Below are positions 33,101 to 43,390 of a stretch of 64,000 nucleotides of DNA, one piece after another. The DNA lies in assembly GCA_016490735.1 (NCBI GenBank), contig JAEMWC010000770.1, forward strand, positions 108,501-172,500. The letters are read 5' to 3'. Numbering within the stretch: position 1 is the stretch's first letter; every line of letters begins with the position of its first letter. The position numbers and the translations under genes are program-made. Below the pieces are notes generated by a model. It had not been told where the DNA came from, ran no database searches, and was given only the letters and a program-made list of their open reading frames with translations. Source of the DNA: Pachyseris speciosa (taxonomy: Eukaryota; Cnidaria; Anthozoa; Scleractinia; Pachyseridae).

Positions 33101-36100
33101 TTTGAATTTTGAGCAAGCTAGTTCCCAGGCAAGCCGTACGTGAGATCATTAATGCATGCGCAACTCAACTTCAACGTCACATATGGTGCTTGAAGACAAT
33201 AGCAAAGTGTGAGTTTTGCTTATAGCGCGTTAGCCTCCTTCGCAGACATCTTTGGGCTCATTACGCGTTCCAAAGACGTCTGCGATGGAGGCTAATAGCG
33301 CATGGGTTTGAACAGATACAGAGGAGTTTTATGAAGTTTGCTATGCTGTTCTGCTAAAATACTTTGATTCCCCAGCTTTTTGCAACTGAAATATATCAGC
33401 TAAGGGAAAGAAAACGGACAGACAAGAACAAAATGTCTCAGGCCGTCTAGAGAGAAAGGTTTGATGCTGAAATGCTTGTTTGAATCTCGGATATCTCCTT
33501 GCATTGTTATATATAGTTACTATATATAGTTACGTAGAAGTTCGAATTTTGCATCTCTGATCTTTATCGCCTATTTTGTATCCTTGCTTTATCCTTCTTT
33601 AGTTCTGAAGCACTAAAGTTCTAGAATTGGCAATATATAAGCCTATAATCATAAGCTTTTGGTTTTTAAAGACTAGAAGTCCGAACTTATGAATCATTTG
33701 TTCTTACACATTTTATGGTAACCTGTCATACAATGTCAAGCCCGGAATATCTTTTTCTTTGTCTTTGATTTCTTTGAATGAGAACTTTCAATTGCAACAA
33801 GCTTCTTTCAAAATGTTTCTATGCAATTTCTGTGAGAATTTTTGTGAAAATTAATTTTTTAGGAAGACTATTAAGACTATAACTGAAGTACTAAGACTAA
33901 ACTGTATTTTTTGTTGTATTTACACAAATATGTTGCTATTATTAATAACTTAATGGCTTAAATTCAAAACTGGTATAGTATTCATTTGCTAATGTAAACT
34001 GGGTGGAATGTAGGACAGTGACCACACTTGGAAAGTAGGATATCTCACCCTGATGATTCTGGCGGGATTGGTGGGATCACACCTGGGTTGGATGCGGGAT
34101 CCCACCAATGATCTCTGGTGGGATCACACCTGGGACTAAGGTATGATCCCACCTATAAGAATGTTTCATAATCTTGGGTGGGATCCCGCCTACTTGAGAA
34201 AGGATCCCAGGTACATGTAGGATCCCGGTGGGATCCCGCCTGGGATGTTCCATGATCTTGGGTGGGATCCCGCCTACTTGAGAAAGGATCCCAGGTGGAA
34301 TCCTTGTAGGATCCCGCCTGGGACGTTCCATAATCCCGGGTGGGATCCCACCTATTTGAGAAGGGATCCCACCTGGGAATGGTGGAATTGGCAGGATCCC
34401 GCCTCATATTTTTACCTGGGTAGTTTCTGAAAAATATAGTTAGTTCGAGGGAATAATTAGTGCTTAAAAGTCTGTAACTTGCAATTTCCTTGCATTTGTT
34501 TTGCATAGTTTAACATAAGGCAAAATTTGAATGCCTTTTGTTATATGGAGAGCAATAATATTGTAAATACTAAGTTTCTAGTAACTTCTAGAATGTTAAG
34601 TCACGCAATGTTTGTACCAGAACCTTCTCCTGTCATGCTACAGAACAATTTAGAACATTCTACTGAATGATGTAATTATGTTGTAATGTTATATAAATAG
34701 TTGTGTTAGAAGCTCCAAGAAGGTTCTAGAATTTATTTAATTGTATATTAGGATTCCGCTAGGTAGAGATTGGTGTGGTTGTTGTCGGCGGAGACCGACT
34801 GGAGAAGCTATACCAAGAGAATCATACAGAGCTATTGAGGAACTTCATTCAAGGTCATTAGTGGACCCAAAGGAGAAAGGAGATTTCTTTGGAGACATTG
34901 CCATTTATTGTGGGCTTGTGTCAGTGGTGACTGAATTTTAGCAGTAGTAGGCTTAAGCTAGTTTGATAGCAGATTGTATTGTTTAGAAATCGCTCCTTTG
35001 TAACTATAGGATTTAGTTACGTACTGTTAAATAAATAAGTTGCGTTCGTAAAAGAGTTTCACAGTATATCTTTTCTGTCGGTTGAGAGATACCATAACAG
35101 AAATTGGGGGCCTGTCCGGGAGCGAATTTCACTATAGTGTTTATTGTATGTTATTTGGAGATGTAATTTTTTGCAAGAGTAAGTATAGAGGTTAGCAAGA
35201 TGTCGCAGTTTGATCCAGAAAAGTTTATATTGGAGCCCAGCGAAGATAACTTCTATGATTTGAAGAAAGATGAGCTTATTTCATTGGCCAAACATTTGAA
35301 GTTAGTGGTTAGGAAGGCAATGAGAAAATATCAGATTCAGGATATTATCCTTAAGCACTTATTGAGTGTAGACGTTTTCAAAGAAACAGTTTTAGAAACA
35401 TACAAAGCACCAGTGACCCAGAGTTGAGAAAGCTGCAATTTCAGTTAGAGTTTAAAAAGTTGGAAATGCAAGAAAGACTGGAAAGAGAAGAAAAGGAATG
35501 ACAAGAAAGACTGGAAGAAAAGGAACAACAGGAAAGGCTGGAAGAAAAGGAACGACAGAAAAGGCTGGAAGAAAAGGAACGACAGAAAAGGCTGGAAGAA
35601 AAGGAACGACAGAAAAGGCTGGAAGAAAAGGAACGACAGGAAAGGCTGGAAGAAAAGGAACGACAGGAAAGGCTGGAAGAAAAGGAACGACAGAAAAGGC
35701 TGGAAGAAAAGGAACGACAGGAAAGGCTGGAAGAAAAGGAACGACAGGAAAGGCTGGAAGAAAAGGAACGACAGAAAAGGCTGGAAGAAAAGGAACGACA
35801 GGAAAGGCTGGAAGAAAAGGAACGACAGGAAAGGCTGGAAGAAAAGGAACGACAGAAAAGGCTGGAAGAAAAGGAACGACAGAAAAGGCTGGAAGAAAAG
35901 GAACGACAGGAAAGGCTGGAAGAAAAGGAACGACAGAAAAGGCTGGAAGAAAAGGAACGACAGGAAAGGCTGGAAGAAAAGGAACGACAGGAAAGGCTGG
36001 AAGAAAAGGAACGACAGAAAAGGCTGGAAGAAAAGGAACGACAGGAAAGGCTGGAAGAAAAGGAAAGAATTACACGCAAAGGTAGGGTCAGATCCTAGTA

Positions 36101-39100
36101 TTGAAAACTCTACTGCTATGTTTGATGTTACTAAGTAACTATATTAATTTTGTGCCTTGACAAAGTGGGAAAAGCTATATACGTGACGAAGTTTGACCTT
36201 CTCAATATTGATGCGTTTTCTTGGTATGGCTGGGTACTACCGAAGGTTTTGTTCCAATTTTGCCGCCATCACAGAACCATTGACGCAGTTGCTCAGTAAG
36301 AGGGAAAAATTCATTTGGAGTGACCAGTGTGATAAGGCGTTTGAAGAATTAAAAGCCATGTTACAGACTGAGTGCCCCTGTATTGGCAGCTCCAAATTTC
36401 AACTCTCCCTTCAAGCTGGCTGTAGATGCAAGTGATGTGGCTACTGGTGCCATGCTGTTACAGGAATATGATACAGGTGTGGAACAGCCAATGTGTTACT
36501 TTTCAAAGAAGTTCAATAAGAGTCAAAGGAACTACTCCACCATAGAGAAAGAGTGTTTTGCATTAGTGTTGGCACTGTAGCATTTCAAAGTTTATGTCAG
36601 TTCTTCCAGTTTGCCTATTGTTGTTTATAGCGATCACAACCCTCTTATTTTTCTTCACAAGTTGAAGGTCAAAAATCAGTGATTGCTAAGGTGGAGTTTA
36701 ATGTTACAAGAGTATGCTTTAGACATTAGACACATCAAAGGAAAGGATAATGTCATTGCTGACTGCCTGTCAAGAATGTGAGTTCATTGCAAGAAAATTT
36801 TGCAAAACTTTCCTTTTCTGAAGGGGGAGGGTGTTATGGAGAACAATTGTAAATACTAAGTTTCTAGTAACTTCTAGAATGTTAAGTCACGCAATGTTTG
36901 TACCAGAACCTTCTCCTGTCACGCTACAGAACAATTTAGAACATTCTGCTGAATGATGTAATTATGTTGTAATGTTATATAAATAGTTGTGTTAGAAGCT
37001 CCAAGAAGGTTCTAGAATTTTATTTAATTGTATATAAGGATTCCGCTAGGTAGAGATTGGTGTGGTTGTTGTCGGCGGAGACCGACTGAAGAAGCTATAC
37101 CGAGAGAATCATAGAGAGCTATTGAGGAACTTCATTCAAGGTCAAGTGGACCAAAAGGAGATTTCTTCGGAGACATCGCCATTTATTGTGGGTTTGTGTC
37201 AGTGGTGACTGAATTTTAGCAGTAGGCTAAATAAGCTAGTTTGATAGCAGATTGTATTGTTTAGAAATCACTCCTTTGTAACTAGGATTTAGTTATGTAT
37301 CATTAAATAAATAAGTTGCATCTGTAAAAGAGTTTCACAGTATATCTTTTCTGTTGGTTGAGAGATACCGTAACACTTTGCACACACTCTTTTTTATTGT
37401 TGAAATGATTGAAATGTTTTGCATTGTCTGTAGCCTTTAAAACAGCGACCATCATTTCCCAAGTAAATACCTCCAAGCGTCTTGTTGTGTGCTTCAGCAT
37501 TGATTCACCTGATACAGCATCAGTCTGGTTTAGCTTGTTTTATCTGGGTTGCGTGGACCAGCATGCTATTGCTTCCAGCACATTAAGCTCAAGTTTGATT
37601 TTAAAGAGTTGTATAACACAGGGTTTTCATTAGTTTTTCAAGTAGGTCTTTTTACGGGGACCTGACATGGAGTAGCCAGGTACCCTGAGTGACTTTGATG
37701 GGCAGAGCTTTCAATTTTGCACCTAAAAAAAAAACGGGTATGTCCTTCACAGTAGACGGGTGCTGGTACCTGGGTCCCAGTTTCTAATATAACCACTGAT
37801 AACACTGGAAAATTCTCATACTTTTCAGGTTAAAATTAAATACTCTTTCATCTCAATTATTTTAAAATACCACCGTACACAGTAAGCTACATGTATGGGA
37901 CTACGTTTATGTACACTTGTTTTGCACATCTGCACCTGTAGTTTCAAGGGTCGGGCTACCTCTCTTGCTAGCTCCTACATTTATCAGCTGGTTTAATGGA
38001 GCTATAATAATATTATTGGCAGCCACATGTATGGGCAAAACCCAAAAGGAAGCCCACTACATGTAAGTTACTTTAATGTTTTTTACTTAGTCACAGTATG
38101 TTTTCTTTTCTTACTTCCTTATAGGAACCTGATGACAATCATGGTAAGGATTTTCACCTTTATTTCAACTACAGTAAAAATTGGTTACAACTTACAAGAA
38201 CATGACTTAAATTTCTCATGGGCAATCTGTTAAGCAAAAAGAGCTTAAGTAAGTAATATGTATAAGTCTGATGAACCAGTGGCCCTCTATCCTAAAAGAG
38301 GAATAAAAGTATGTTTTATACAATTATGTATTCTCTGTCACTTTTCATTTCAAAAGCTGCTTGGACAATATTTGTAAATTTTTTTTGTTTATCAGTCGTT
38401 TTATCTTTTTGTGTTATTAAAGCTACTTGTAAACTACTGCATTGTTTGCAGGGCCAATTATAATTAACAAGCACCCAAAGTCACAGACAGCAAAAGAGGG
38501 ATCAAAAGTGGAATTGAAATGTAAAGTCCAAGGAAAGAGCACCAATTTATTGTATCAGTGGTTTAAAGATGGAGAAGCTCTGCTGACAAAAAATGCATCC
38601 AGTCTTGTGTTGGATCCTGTGGAACTGCGAGACTTTGGCCATTACATGTGTTATGTGAGCTATCAGGATTCTTTTGGGGATGGTGTGAAATCTTCTCTCG
38701 CAAAGCTGAATGTCACTCCTCAGTGTCAAAATGGAATGAGTGAGTATCATGAGATTCTCAAGGGTTAAATACTAGGTCATGCATAGTTTTCAACAATGTT
38801 TCCATCACTTTCCAGCATTTATTCTTTTAATGGATCAATACTACTACTTTTTATTACTTGACACAAGATAATTGAAGGGTTTTATGCAAAACTATTGCTT
38901 TAAACTAGCTGATTTCTTGCATACAGGTTTGTTTTGTGTGGTAAACATTGCCCTGTATATTTTTTTTTCACTGTTTCATGCTTAGTTTTTGAGAAAACAC
39001 GGGCCAAAAACACATTCACCCAAATCGTCACTTACCGGTACAATAGTTTTGCATGAAACCCTTCAAGGAAATGGTCAGCTACTAGCGAACAAGTCATGGC

Positions 39101-42100
39101 CGCCGACCGGTTAGCTCAGCATGTGGTGGAGCACCGGACTACCATGCGGGAGGTCGCGAGTTCAAACTCCGGCCTGACCAACAGTCAGGGTCTTTAAATA
39201 ATTAAGGAGAAAGTGCTGCCTATGTAATGACATCTACAAAGGGTGAGAATGTCTAGTCTTCTCGGATGAGGACGATAAACCGTAGGTCCCGTCTCACAAT
39301 ACTTTCACCTAAAAATCTGATTCTGTGGGACGTAAAAGAACCACTAGGGACGCAACAAAACTCTGGCTGTGACCACCCCTAGTGTCTGTCCTAATTCGAT
39401 ATTCACATTACGGGGGCACCCATTAGTTACCAACTGAGCTATGAAGCCACTGATGTTGGGAGCAGCTAGGTCAATTAAAGGGGTGCCTGGAATAAAGTCC
39501 TAAGTGACTCTTGATGTTCAGTCAAATTCTCTCTTTGCATTACAAGTAAATATAAGACAATTTGGAATAAGAATCAAACAGCTGATCATTAGTCATTTAG
39601 GGCTTTTTTTCCACACACCCCTTCAATTGTGGGTTCATATATTCCTGTGAAAGAAATGAGTGTGAATGATATACGTATATATCATTTAATTTCATTTCCG
39701 CAATTCATATATGATTTATTTCATATATCATTCACAGTACTTAAAAAGAAAAATTCTGAAGTGGTTCATATCCACCTTCTACACTTTCCAGTCACTGAGA
39801 CACACTGCCTAACTTTTACATAGGTTGTGTTTCAACATGCTCATTACAGCAATGGTAAAAATTAGCCAAAAGGGTTGAAAACGTAGGGTCATACATGTGT
39901 TCAATCTGAGCTCACCTTACAGCTGTAGGACATGAAATAGGCACTGACAACATAGTAAAGTAATGATCTACAAAGTTGAGGTATTCGTGGTGATGGTGGT
40001 CATGGTGACGGCCAGGGGAGTTACTTGACCCACGTTCGGGGTGCTGCTGGGGGTTTGAAACCCTGACCCTGTTTAGGACTAAAATAACCTTAAATACCTA
40101 CGTCCTCTACTTTAATACCCTGTTTATAACAAAGAACAACGTCGTATATCCACACTCTCTTGTTCCTGAAAATGGTGTAATGTTGACTGATGACCCGCAG
40201 AATAAGTACAGATAAACGTCTCCGATTTCGGATTCCGTTCAGATTGCTTAATAGTCGATAGCTTGCGAGCAGGCTCTCTAGTTTTTCGTTGCAGCACAAC
40301 TGATGCGGTAGCGCCACAACAAAAAAACTGAAGAGCCTGCTCGCAGGCTAAATAGTCGATGACAGTCTTTAAGCCATACCCTGTGTAGCACGGGTCCAGA
40401 CCCTTTTCAGGACAACTCGCTCAAAATCAACTTACGGTGAATCAGAAAATCTTGGAAATGCCAAAGAATTCAGGTAGTATAGAGGGTTTTCACGTGACAT
40501 CATAAAAAACTAAACAGACTTTTGCATTTTTATCTTCATTACCTAAAAGACATTCTAGAAATGTATCTGTTTGCATGTTTTCAGCTCGGTAGCTTGCTTC
40601 CTTTTGAAAATAGAGCAGTTTTAATTTTACAGTTTTTTACAGTGCGTGACATAAAGATGTCTGCTCACAAGCATGTCACTTACATGAAAACATCGATTCA
40701 CCGCGTGTTATTGAGGTTTGAAAAGCCAACTTGGTAAGAGAAGCGTCTATGTGAATGTTTTAAAGCTCAACAGAGAGAACAAAGCCTTTGAAATCGCTAA
40801 AGTAAGAAGCATATGTTTTTAATCGTTTCCGGCCGCCATCTTGGCGTCCCTTAGAGGGACGTAATGTACTTGCGTGACTGAAAACGCTCTATATAGCAAA
40901 TTGAAAAATCTGCGTTGAAAATGGCCAAATATATCACATCTAATGTTTGAGGGAAACCTGGGTACAATTCCAACCTCATTCCCATGAAACATAGGTGCGC
41001 TAAGGTCTCTGGAAAAACCATTGCTGTGAACAGTGAACTAAAAATGCCCGTTGGGGTACTCCCTCATTTAGGCTATATAGGTATGTGCGGCCCCAAAGGG
41101 TATGTTTTTTTAGCCGTTTTGGTCTGAAATAGGGTATCGATTTTGACCATTTTGGTCTGAAATAGGGTATGGTTTGTGCACTCTAGTCTTGACTTGGATA
41201 TGTTTTTTACGAAGAGGCTATTTCTTCATCATTAGGTGATAAGAACATCAACATTAAAGCCCTTCTTTTTGTCTTTTAATTGTGTTTACGCCAACCATGT
41301 ACGGTAAAATAGGTCTGAAATAGGGTATCGAATTTTTGGTCAGGTCTGAAATAGGGTAGGGAAAATCGCAGAGTTTGGTCTGAAATAGGGTAAGGGTTTC
41401 AGGAAGCGGGCAACACACGCCACCCAATTTTTCTGGGAGTACCCCTCCTCCTCCCCCCCCCCCCCCCCCGGGGTGAAAATGGCGGCTCATATCGACAGCG
41501 AAATAGAAAAGGCGGACAAAGAATACAATAGGGAGCACAAATAAGGTAAAGAATACCTTGAAACAAGAAATGTACCATTTTTATTTGTATTTAGCGCATA
41601 TTTTGGAAAATGAGGATTGGGGTCCAAATCTCCAGGGTTGTTTTTGTGCCTTTTTTTTTTTAGAACCTCCTGATTTGCATGTTCAATAGCCTGCATGTTA
41701 CACGCGGAAAGGGGACACGATTAGCGACGCTGTGTCGCAGACGTACCTTTTCCGCGTGCAGCAAAGGAAATAGGAGACGTCTGTACGCAGGCTACATGTT
41801 CAAGTGAACTCGTTTTGTGTTTTATTATCATAATCAATTGTTGTCTCCAATGTTCTTCAACTTGTTTGAGACAAGTATAATCAAGTTCATAACGGCTGGC
41901 TGGCACCACCCTCATTTCTGTTGAACAACTGACATTAAGCAATTTACAGTTCTCTTTCAAGGTCCTAAAATTTGGAATTCTCTCCCTACTTCAATTACCT
42001 GTTCTGCAAGTTTGTTACCTTTAAGAGAAATGTGTTAGAATTTTTATTTAAACAATCTTGAATCTGTTATGCCGAACTCACACAGCACCATATTTTAATC

Positions 42101-42246
42101 TAATATTGTCCTTCAAGGTGGCCTCTCATACAAGCCTTGTGGTTTCCTGAGGTCTCCTTGCCACTAACTTCGGTGAAATACTTGTATATATTTTGAAGAT
42201 GGCAAATAAATAAAGATGATGATGATAATGGTGGTGGTGGTGGTGG

Positions 42247-42281
<35 letters not shown>

Positions 42282-42662
42282 GGGCTTAAGAAAAAACTTG
42301 TGTCTATAACGCTGTTTATTACTATTATTTTTTATGTTGTTCTTTTAGGACCCAAGCGTTTAGCAGACTTGGACTTCAGTACCACAGAGAAAGTTGGCGT
42401 GCTTCTCCAAAACAAGAAGTTCGGTCTAGGAGGTTGGCGGGAAGTAGCTGTTAAATATGAACTGGAAGGTTACAAAATAGAACAACTTAGCAATTCCAAG
42501 GAGCCTGGAAAACATATCATGGAATTTCTACAGGGATCGAAACCTAACTTGACTGTTTACGACTTCTGTAAGGTGCTAAAAGAAGACAACATCAAGAGGT
42601 TGGATATTGTAAAACTTTTGGAAGACCACTTCTTGGTTCGAGAGGGGAATGCATATGTCTGA
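24074..42662 (+). CDS. Gene 1: TNF-receptor-like protein with Ig-like and death domains (8 coding exons)
   Basis: Exons 24074-24131, 25126-25782, 26588-26725, 29245-29397, 29754-29854, 38125-38143, 38452-38739 and 42349-42662 join in consistent phase to about 575 codons. Order: signal peptide, TNFR cysteine-rich domains, one transmembrane helix, a basic/serine-rich cytoplasmic linker, an Ig-like domain, a C-terminal death domain and stop. It is predicted to be a plasma-membrane receptor that signals through death-domain adaptors. The Ig domain lies after the only membrane span, so it is predicted cytoplasmic, which is unusual for the family; Ig plus death domain together recall MALT1. The boundary between exons 1 and 2 has alternative splice choices (donor at 24128; acceptors at 25052 or 25109). 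Gene 2 downstream is a paralogue with matching exon phases. Confidence 0.85.
25126..25782 (+). CDS. Gene 1 exon 2: TNFR cysteine-rich domains and transmembrane helix
   Basis: About 219 codons. Cysteine pattern [34 protein letters not shown], then NCQKCSACC, typical of TNFR cysteine-rich domains of the EDAR/TROY style. A glycine-rich stretch leads into a hydrophobic helix ([20 protein letters not shown]) with a basic stop-transfer YRRQK. Donor GTAAGT at 25783, phase 1. Confidence 0.9.
26588..26725 (+). CDS. Gene 1 exon 3: cytoplasmic linker
   Basis: Acceptor TTTGTTCCAG, donor GTAATT, 138 nt, phase 1 to 1, open throughout. Low-complexity polar residues; no domain recognised. Confidence 0.75.
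27223..27937. mobile_element. TIR element, CAGGGATCC termini, 6-bp TSD
   Basis: Ends CAGGGATCCATATTC and its reverse complement. Flanked by TGATAA at 27217-27222 and 27938-27943. 715 bp, no transposase. Termini and duplication length are compatible with a short-TSD hAT-like group. It lies in gene 1 intron 3. Confidence 0.65.
27944..29244. other. Gene 1 intron 3, remaining part
   Basis: A minus-strand frame at 28041-28307 has no recognised resemblance and is probably chance. Confidence 0.35.
29245..29397 (+). CDS. Gene 1 exon 4: cytoplasmic linker
   Basis: Acceptor TTTTTCTTAG, donor GTAAGT, 153 nt, phase 1 to 1. Gln/Pro/Ser-rich with an [10 protein letters not shown] basic-serine patch that could be phosphorylated. 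Confidence 0.78.
29754..29854 (+). CDS. Gene 1 exon 5: basic linker
   Basis: Acceptor CATCTCACAG, donor GTAATT, 101 nt, phase 1 to 0. The same length and phases as gene 2's exon at 62159-62259, with a similar RKRSGS/RSGS motif, confirming homology. Confidence 0.8.
31222..32898. repeat. Large inverted repeat, 607-bp arms
   Basis: Arms 31222-31828 and 32292-32898 pair with coordinates summing to 64120. They share long A/T tracts, an ATTGAAAATCAACAT-type tandem and a coding-like segment. A further copy of the arm's terminal sequence lies just inside, at 31829-31870. The minus strand of 31619-32014 is open for 131 codons with a CKACC cysteine pair, unidentified. Confidence 0.8.
33230..33294. mobile_element. 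Short palindromic MITE (TAGCCTCC termini)
   Basis: Inverted TAGCCTCC...GGAGGCTA with internal AAGACGTCTGCG. Flanking ATAGCGC occurs on both sides (33222-33228 and 33295-33301). A relative is at 57959-58051. Confidence 0.6.
34539..35099 (+). repeat. 5' LTR
   Basis: TGTTA...TAACA. A TATATAAATAG box near 34690 and an AAATAAATAAG signal near 35030 are compatible with promoter and polyadenylation. Confidence 0.9.
35105..35122 (+). other. Primer-binding site, tRNA-Pro-like
   Basis: TGGGGGCCTGTCCGGGAG, six bases after the 5' LTR. Its form matches proline-tRNA primer sites of many retroelements. Confidence 0.7.
35200..36085 (+). pseudogene. gag-like ORF, broken, with coiled-coil repeat
   Basis: ATG at 35200 opens 75 codons ([13 protein letters not shown], then [14 protein letters not shown]) typical of gypsy gag N-termini in animals. 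A frameshift near 35400 moves reading to another frame, which soon meets a TGA at about 35499 (from a CGA repeat codon). That frame then runs through about 21 copies of a 9-residue Glu/Lys/Arg/Gln unit (LEEKERQER), a predicted long charged helix. Matrix/capsid homology beyond this is absent. Confidence 0.65.
35498..36070 (+). repeat. 27-bp minisatellite
   Basis: About 21 units of CTGGAAGAAAAGGAACGACA plus GAAAGG or AAAAGG; the main variation is the alternation of GAAAGG and AAAAGG. Confidence 0.93.
36193..36783 (+). pseudogene. gypsy pol fragment: RT thumb and RNase H
   Basis: [20 protein letters not shown] is the RT-thumb signature, followed by [15 protein letters not shown]. After a frameshift near 36375 comes [16 protein letters not shown] (RNase H start), then [15 protein letters not shown], a TAG near 36577, and [17 protein letters not shown] at the end. 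RT palm, protease and integrase are missing, so the element is deleted as well as mutated. Confidence 0.88.
36821..36831 (+). other. Polypurine tract
   Basis: AAGGGGGAGGG abutting the 3' LTR. Confidence 0.8.
36832..37375 (+). repeat. 3' LTR
   Basis: Closely similar to the 5' LTR, with several substitutions and small deletions (for example in the region corresponding to 34858-34880), so the insertion is not very recent. Confidence 0.9.
38125..38143 (+). CDS. Gene 1 exon 6: 19-nt micro-exon
   Basis: Acceptor CTTCCTTATAG, donor GTAAGG, phase 0 to 1, encoding EPDDNH. Gene 2 has a micro-exon of the same size and phase (62431-62449, NPEESQ). Confidence 0.75.
38452..38739 (+). CDS. Gene 1 exon 7: Ig-like domain
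   Basis: Acceptor ATTGTTTGCAG, donor GTGAGT, 288 nt, phase 1 to 1. Ig hallmarks: VELKCKVQG (B-strand Cys), YQWFKDGE (core Trp), [13 protein letters not shown] (DxGxYxC). Closest in style to the Ig domains of MALT1. Confidence 0.92.
39105..39460. mobile_element. tRNA-headed SINE with conserved central domain
   Basis: Plus-strand tRNA-like head at 39105-39180 (A box TTAGCTCAGCATGTGG, B box GAGTTCAAACTCC). Central words GATAAACCGTAGGTCCCGTC and GTGGGACGTAAAAGAACC resemble a conserved eumetazoan SINE core. At 39425-39450 the minus strand reads a second tRNA A box (TAGCTCAGTTGGTA). It lies in gene 1 intron 7. Confidence 0.75.
40260..40350. mobile_element. 91-bp MITE with 10-bp TSD
   Basis: Inverted ends AGC(C/T)TGCGAGCAGGCTCT. 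AATAGTCGAT at 40250-40259 and 40351-40360. Confidence 0.75.
41052..41450. repeat. Repeat block with TCTGAAATAGGGTA words
   Basis: Five or more copies of TCTGAAATAGGGTA between inverted GGGGTACTCCC (41055) and GGGAGTACCCC (about 41435). Likely a non-autonomous element. A C-run of about 17 follows at 41453. Confidence 0.6.
41688..41793. mobile_element. Palindromic MITE (AGCCTGC termini)
   Basis: AGCCTGC...GCAGGCT with inner ACACGCGGAAA/TTTCCGCGTG pairing. Related in termini to the 91-bp element at 40260. Confidence 0.5.
42213..42281. repeat. (GAT)n(GGT)n(GAT)n microsatellite
   Basis: Runs of GAT, GGT and GAT trinucleotides in gene 1 intron 7. Confidence 0.9.
42349..42662 (+). CDS. Gene 1 exon 8: death domain and stop
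   Basis: Acceptor TTGTTCTTTTAG. 104 codons to TGA. Death-fold pattern: [21 protein letters not shown] (helices 1-2 with the core Trp), [38 protein letters not shown]. It would recruit death-domain adaptors in the cytosol. Confidence 0.9.
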
Positions 42663-43110
42663 AAAAAAAATCGTTAATCTGAAAAATACTAAGGGAGCAT
42701 GTTTTGGGACTATTACGAAATGGGAATACTTCAGAATAGACGGTAATCGTGTTTTGGGGGACCTATTCAGTTTTCAAAATTAACGGAATAATATTGGGAG
42801 CAGAATGAACGGAACGAACAGAATATGGTTTATTTGAAATACACGCAAAATATGCGTTCCGTTTCTTTGGGAAAACGTTTGGCAGAGATCCGTTTTGCTA
42901 TATTGATACCTTGGTAAGTAACTGATTCTTAAGGAAATCTGTTTCAAAACAAAGAGACTTACAGTCCCAGAAACTTATAACAGTCACGTCGCATATAACA
43001 AGTATGAGCCGTGGGTATAGCTTTTGGCTACTTTTAAACACGAATAATTATGTTGTCTGCATTTTTTTTCTGAAAAGGTGAGCTTAAAGCAAGGCTTAAG
43101 AATAATACAA

Positions 43111-43116
43111 AATAAA
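43111..43116 (+). promoter_or_regulatory. Candidate polyadenylation signal of gene 1
   Basis: AATAAA 449 bp downstream of the stop codon. Confidence 0.35.
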
Positions 43117-43390
43117 AATGCTATTTTACAGGCTAAAAAGGTTTAAAAGATAAAATAAACGAACATTAAGTCATCTTCGGGATTGAAGACCTTCCGCCAG
43201 GTGTTCATTTTATATATTTTAAGTGATTCCCTATGGGAAAAGTTTCGTTACGTAAGAAGTGAGCTTGTTTGTTCAAGCTGGGACCATGAGGACTTCGATA
43301 ATTATGCGCTTGCGAAAAGATTGAGCCGTGCAAAATATTCGCGAGCTAAAAGAAAGAGAAGGATTCTCGCGTAGGTGACGGACAGGTTAA

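Larger units (their letters stand above)
30174..34423. mobile_element. 4.2-kb composite foldback element in gene 1 intron 5
   Basis: The outermost words CTACCCAGGTAAAA (30174) and TTTTACCTGGGTAG (ending 34423) are inverted. Adjacent to each end are blocks of GGGATCCC(A/G)CCTGGGAT-type repeats (30178-30500 and 34030-34420). The middle contains a second inverted repeat with 607-bp arms. No clear target duplication was found. Confidence 0.55.
34539..37375 (+). mobile_element. Ty3/gypsy LTR retrotransposon, internally deleted
   Basis: Two LTRs of 561 and 544 bp start TGTTA and end TAACA. A 4-bp duplication CTTT lies at 34535-34538 and 37376-37379. A primer-binding site follows the 5' LTR and a purine tract precedes the 3' LTR. 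The 1.7-kb interior keeps a gag start, a coiled-coil minisatellite and only the RT-thumb/RNase H end of pol, all with breaks. It is non-autonomous and sits in gene 1 intron 5 in sense orientation. Confidence 0.9.

Noticed and set aside
34741..34941. 66-codon frame inside the 5' LTR
   Set aside because: No resemblance to a known LTR-encoded protein, and not preserved in the 3' LTR, which has deletions there.
35498..36085. Long open frames on both strands across the 27-bp minisatellite
   Set aside because: A 27-bp repeat without stops opens all matching frames; only the Glu/Lys/Arg frame agrees with the gag context.
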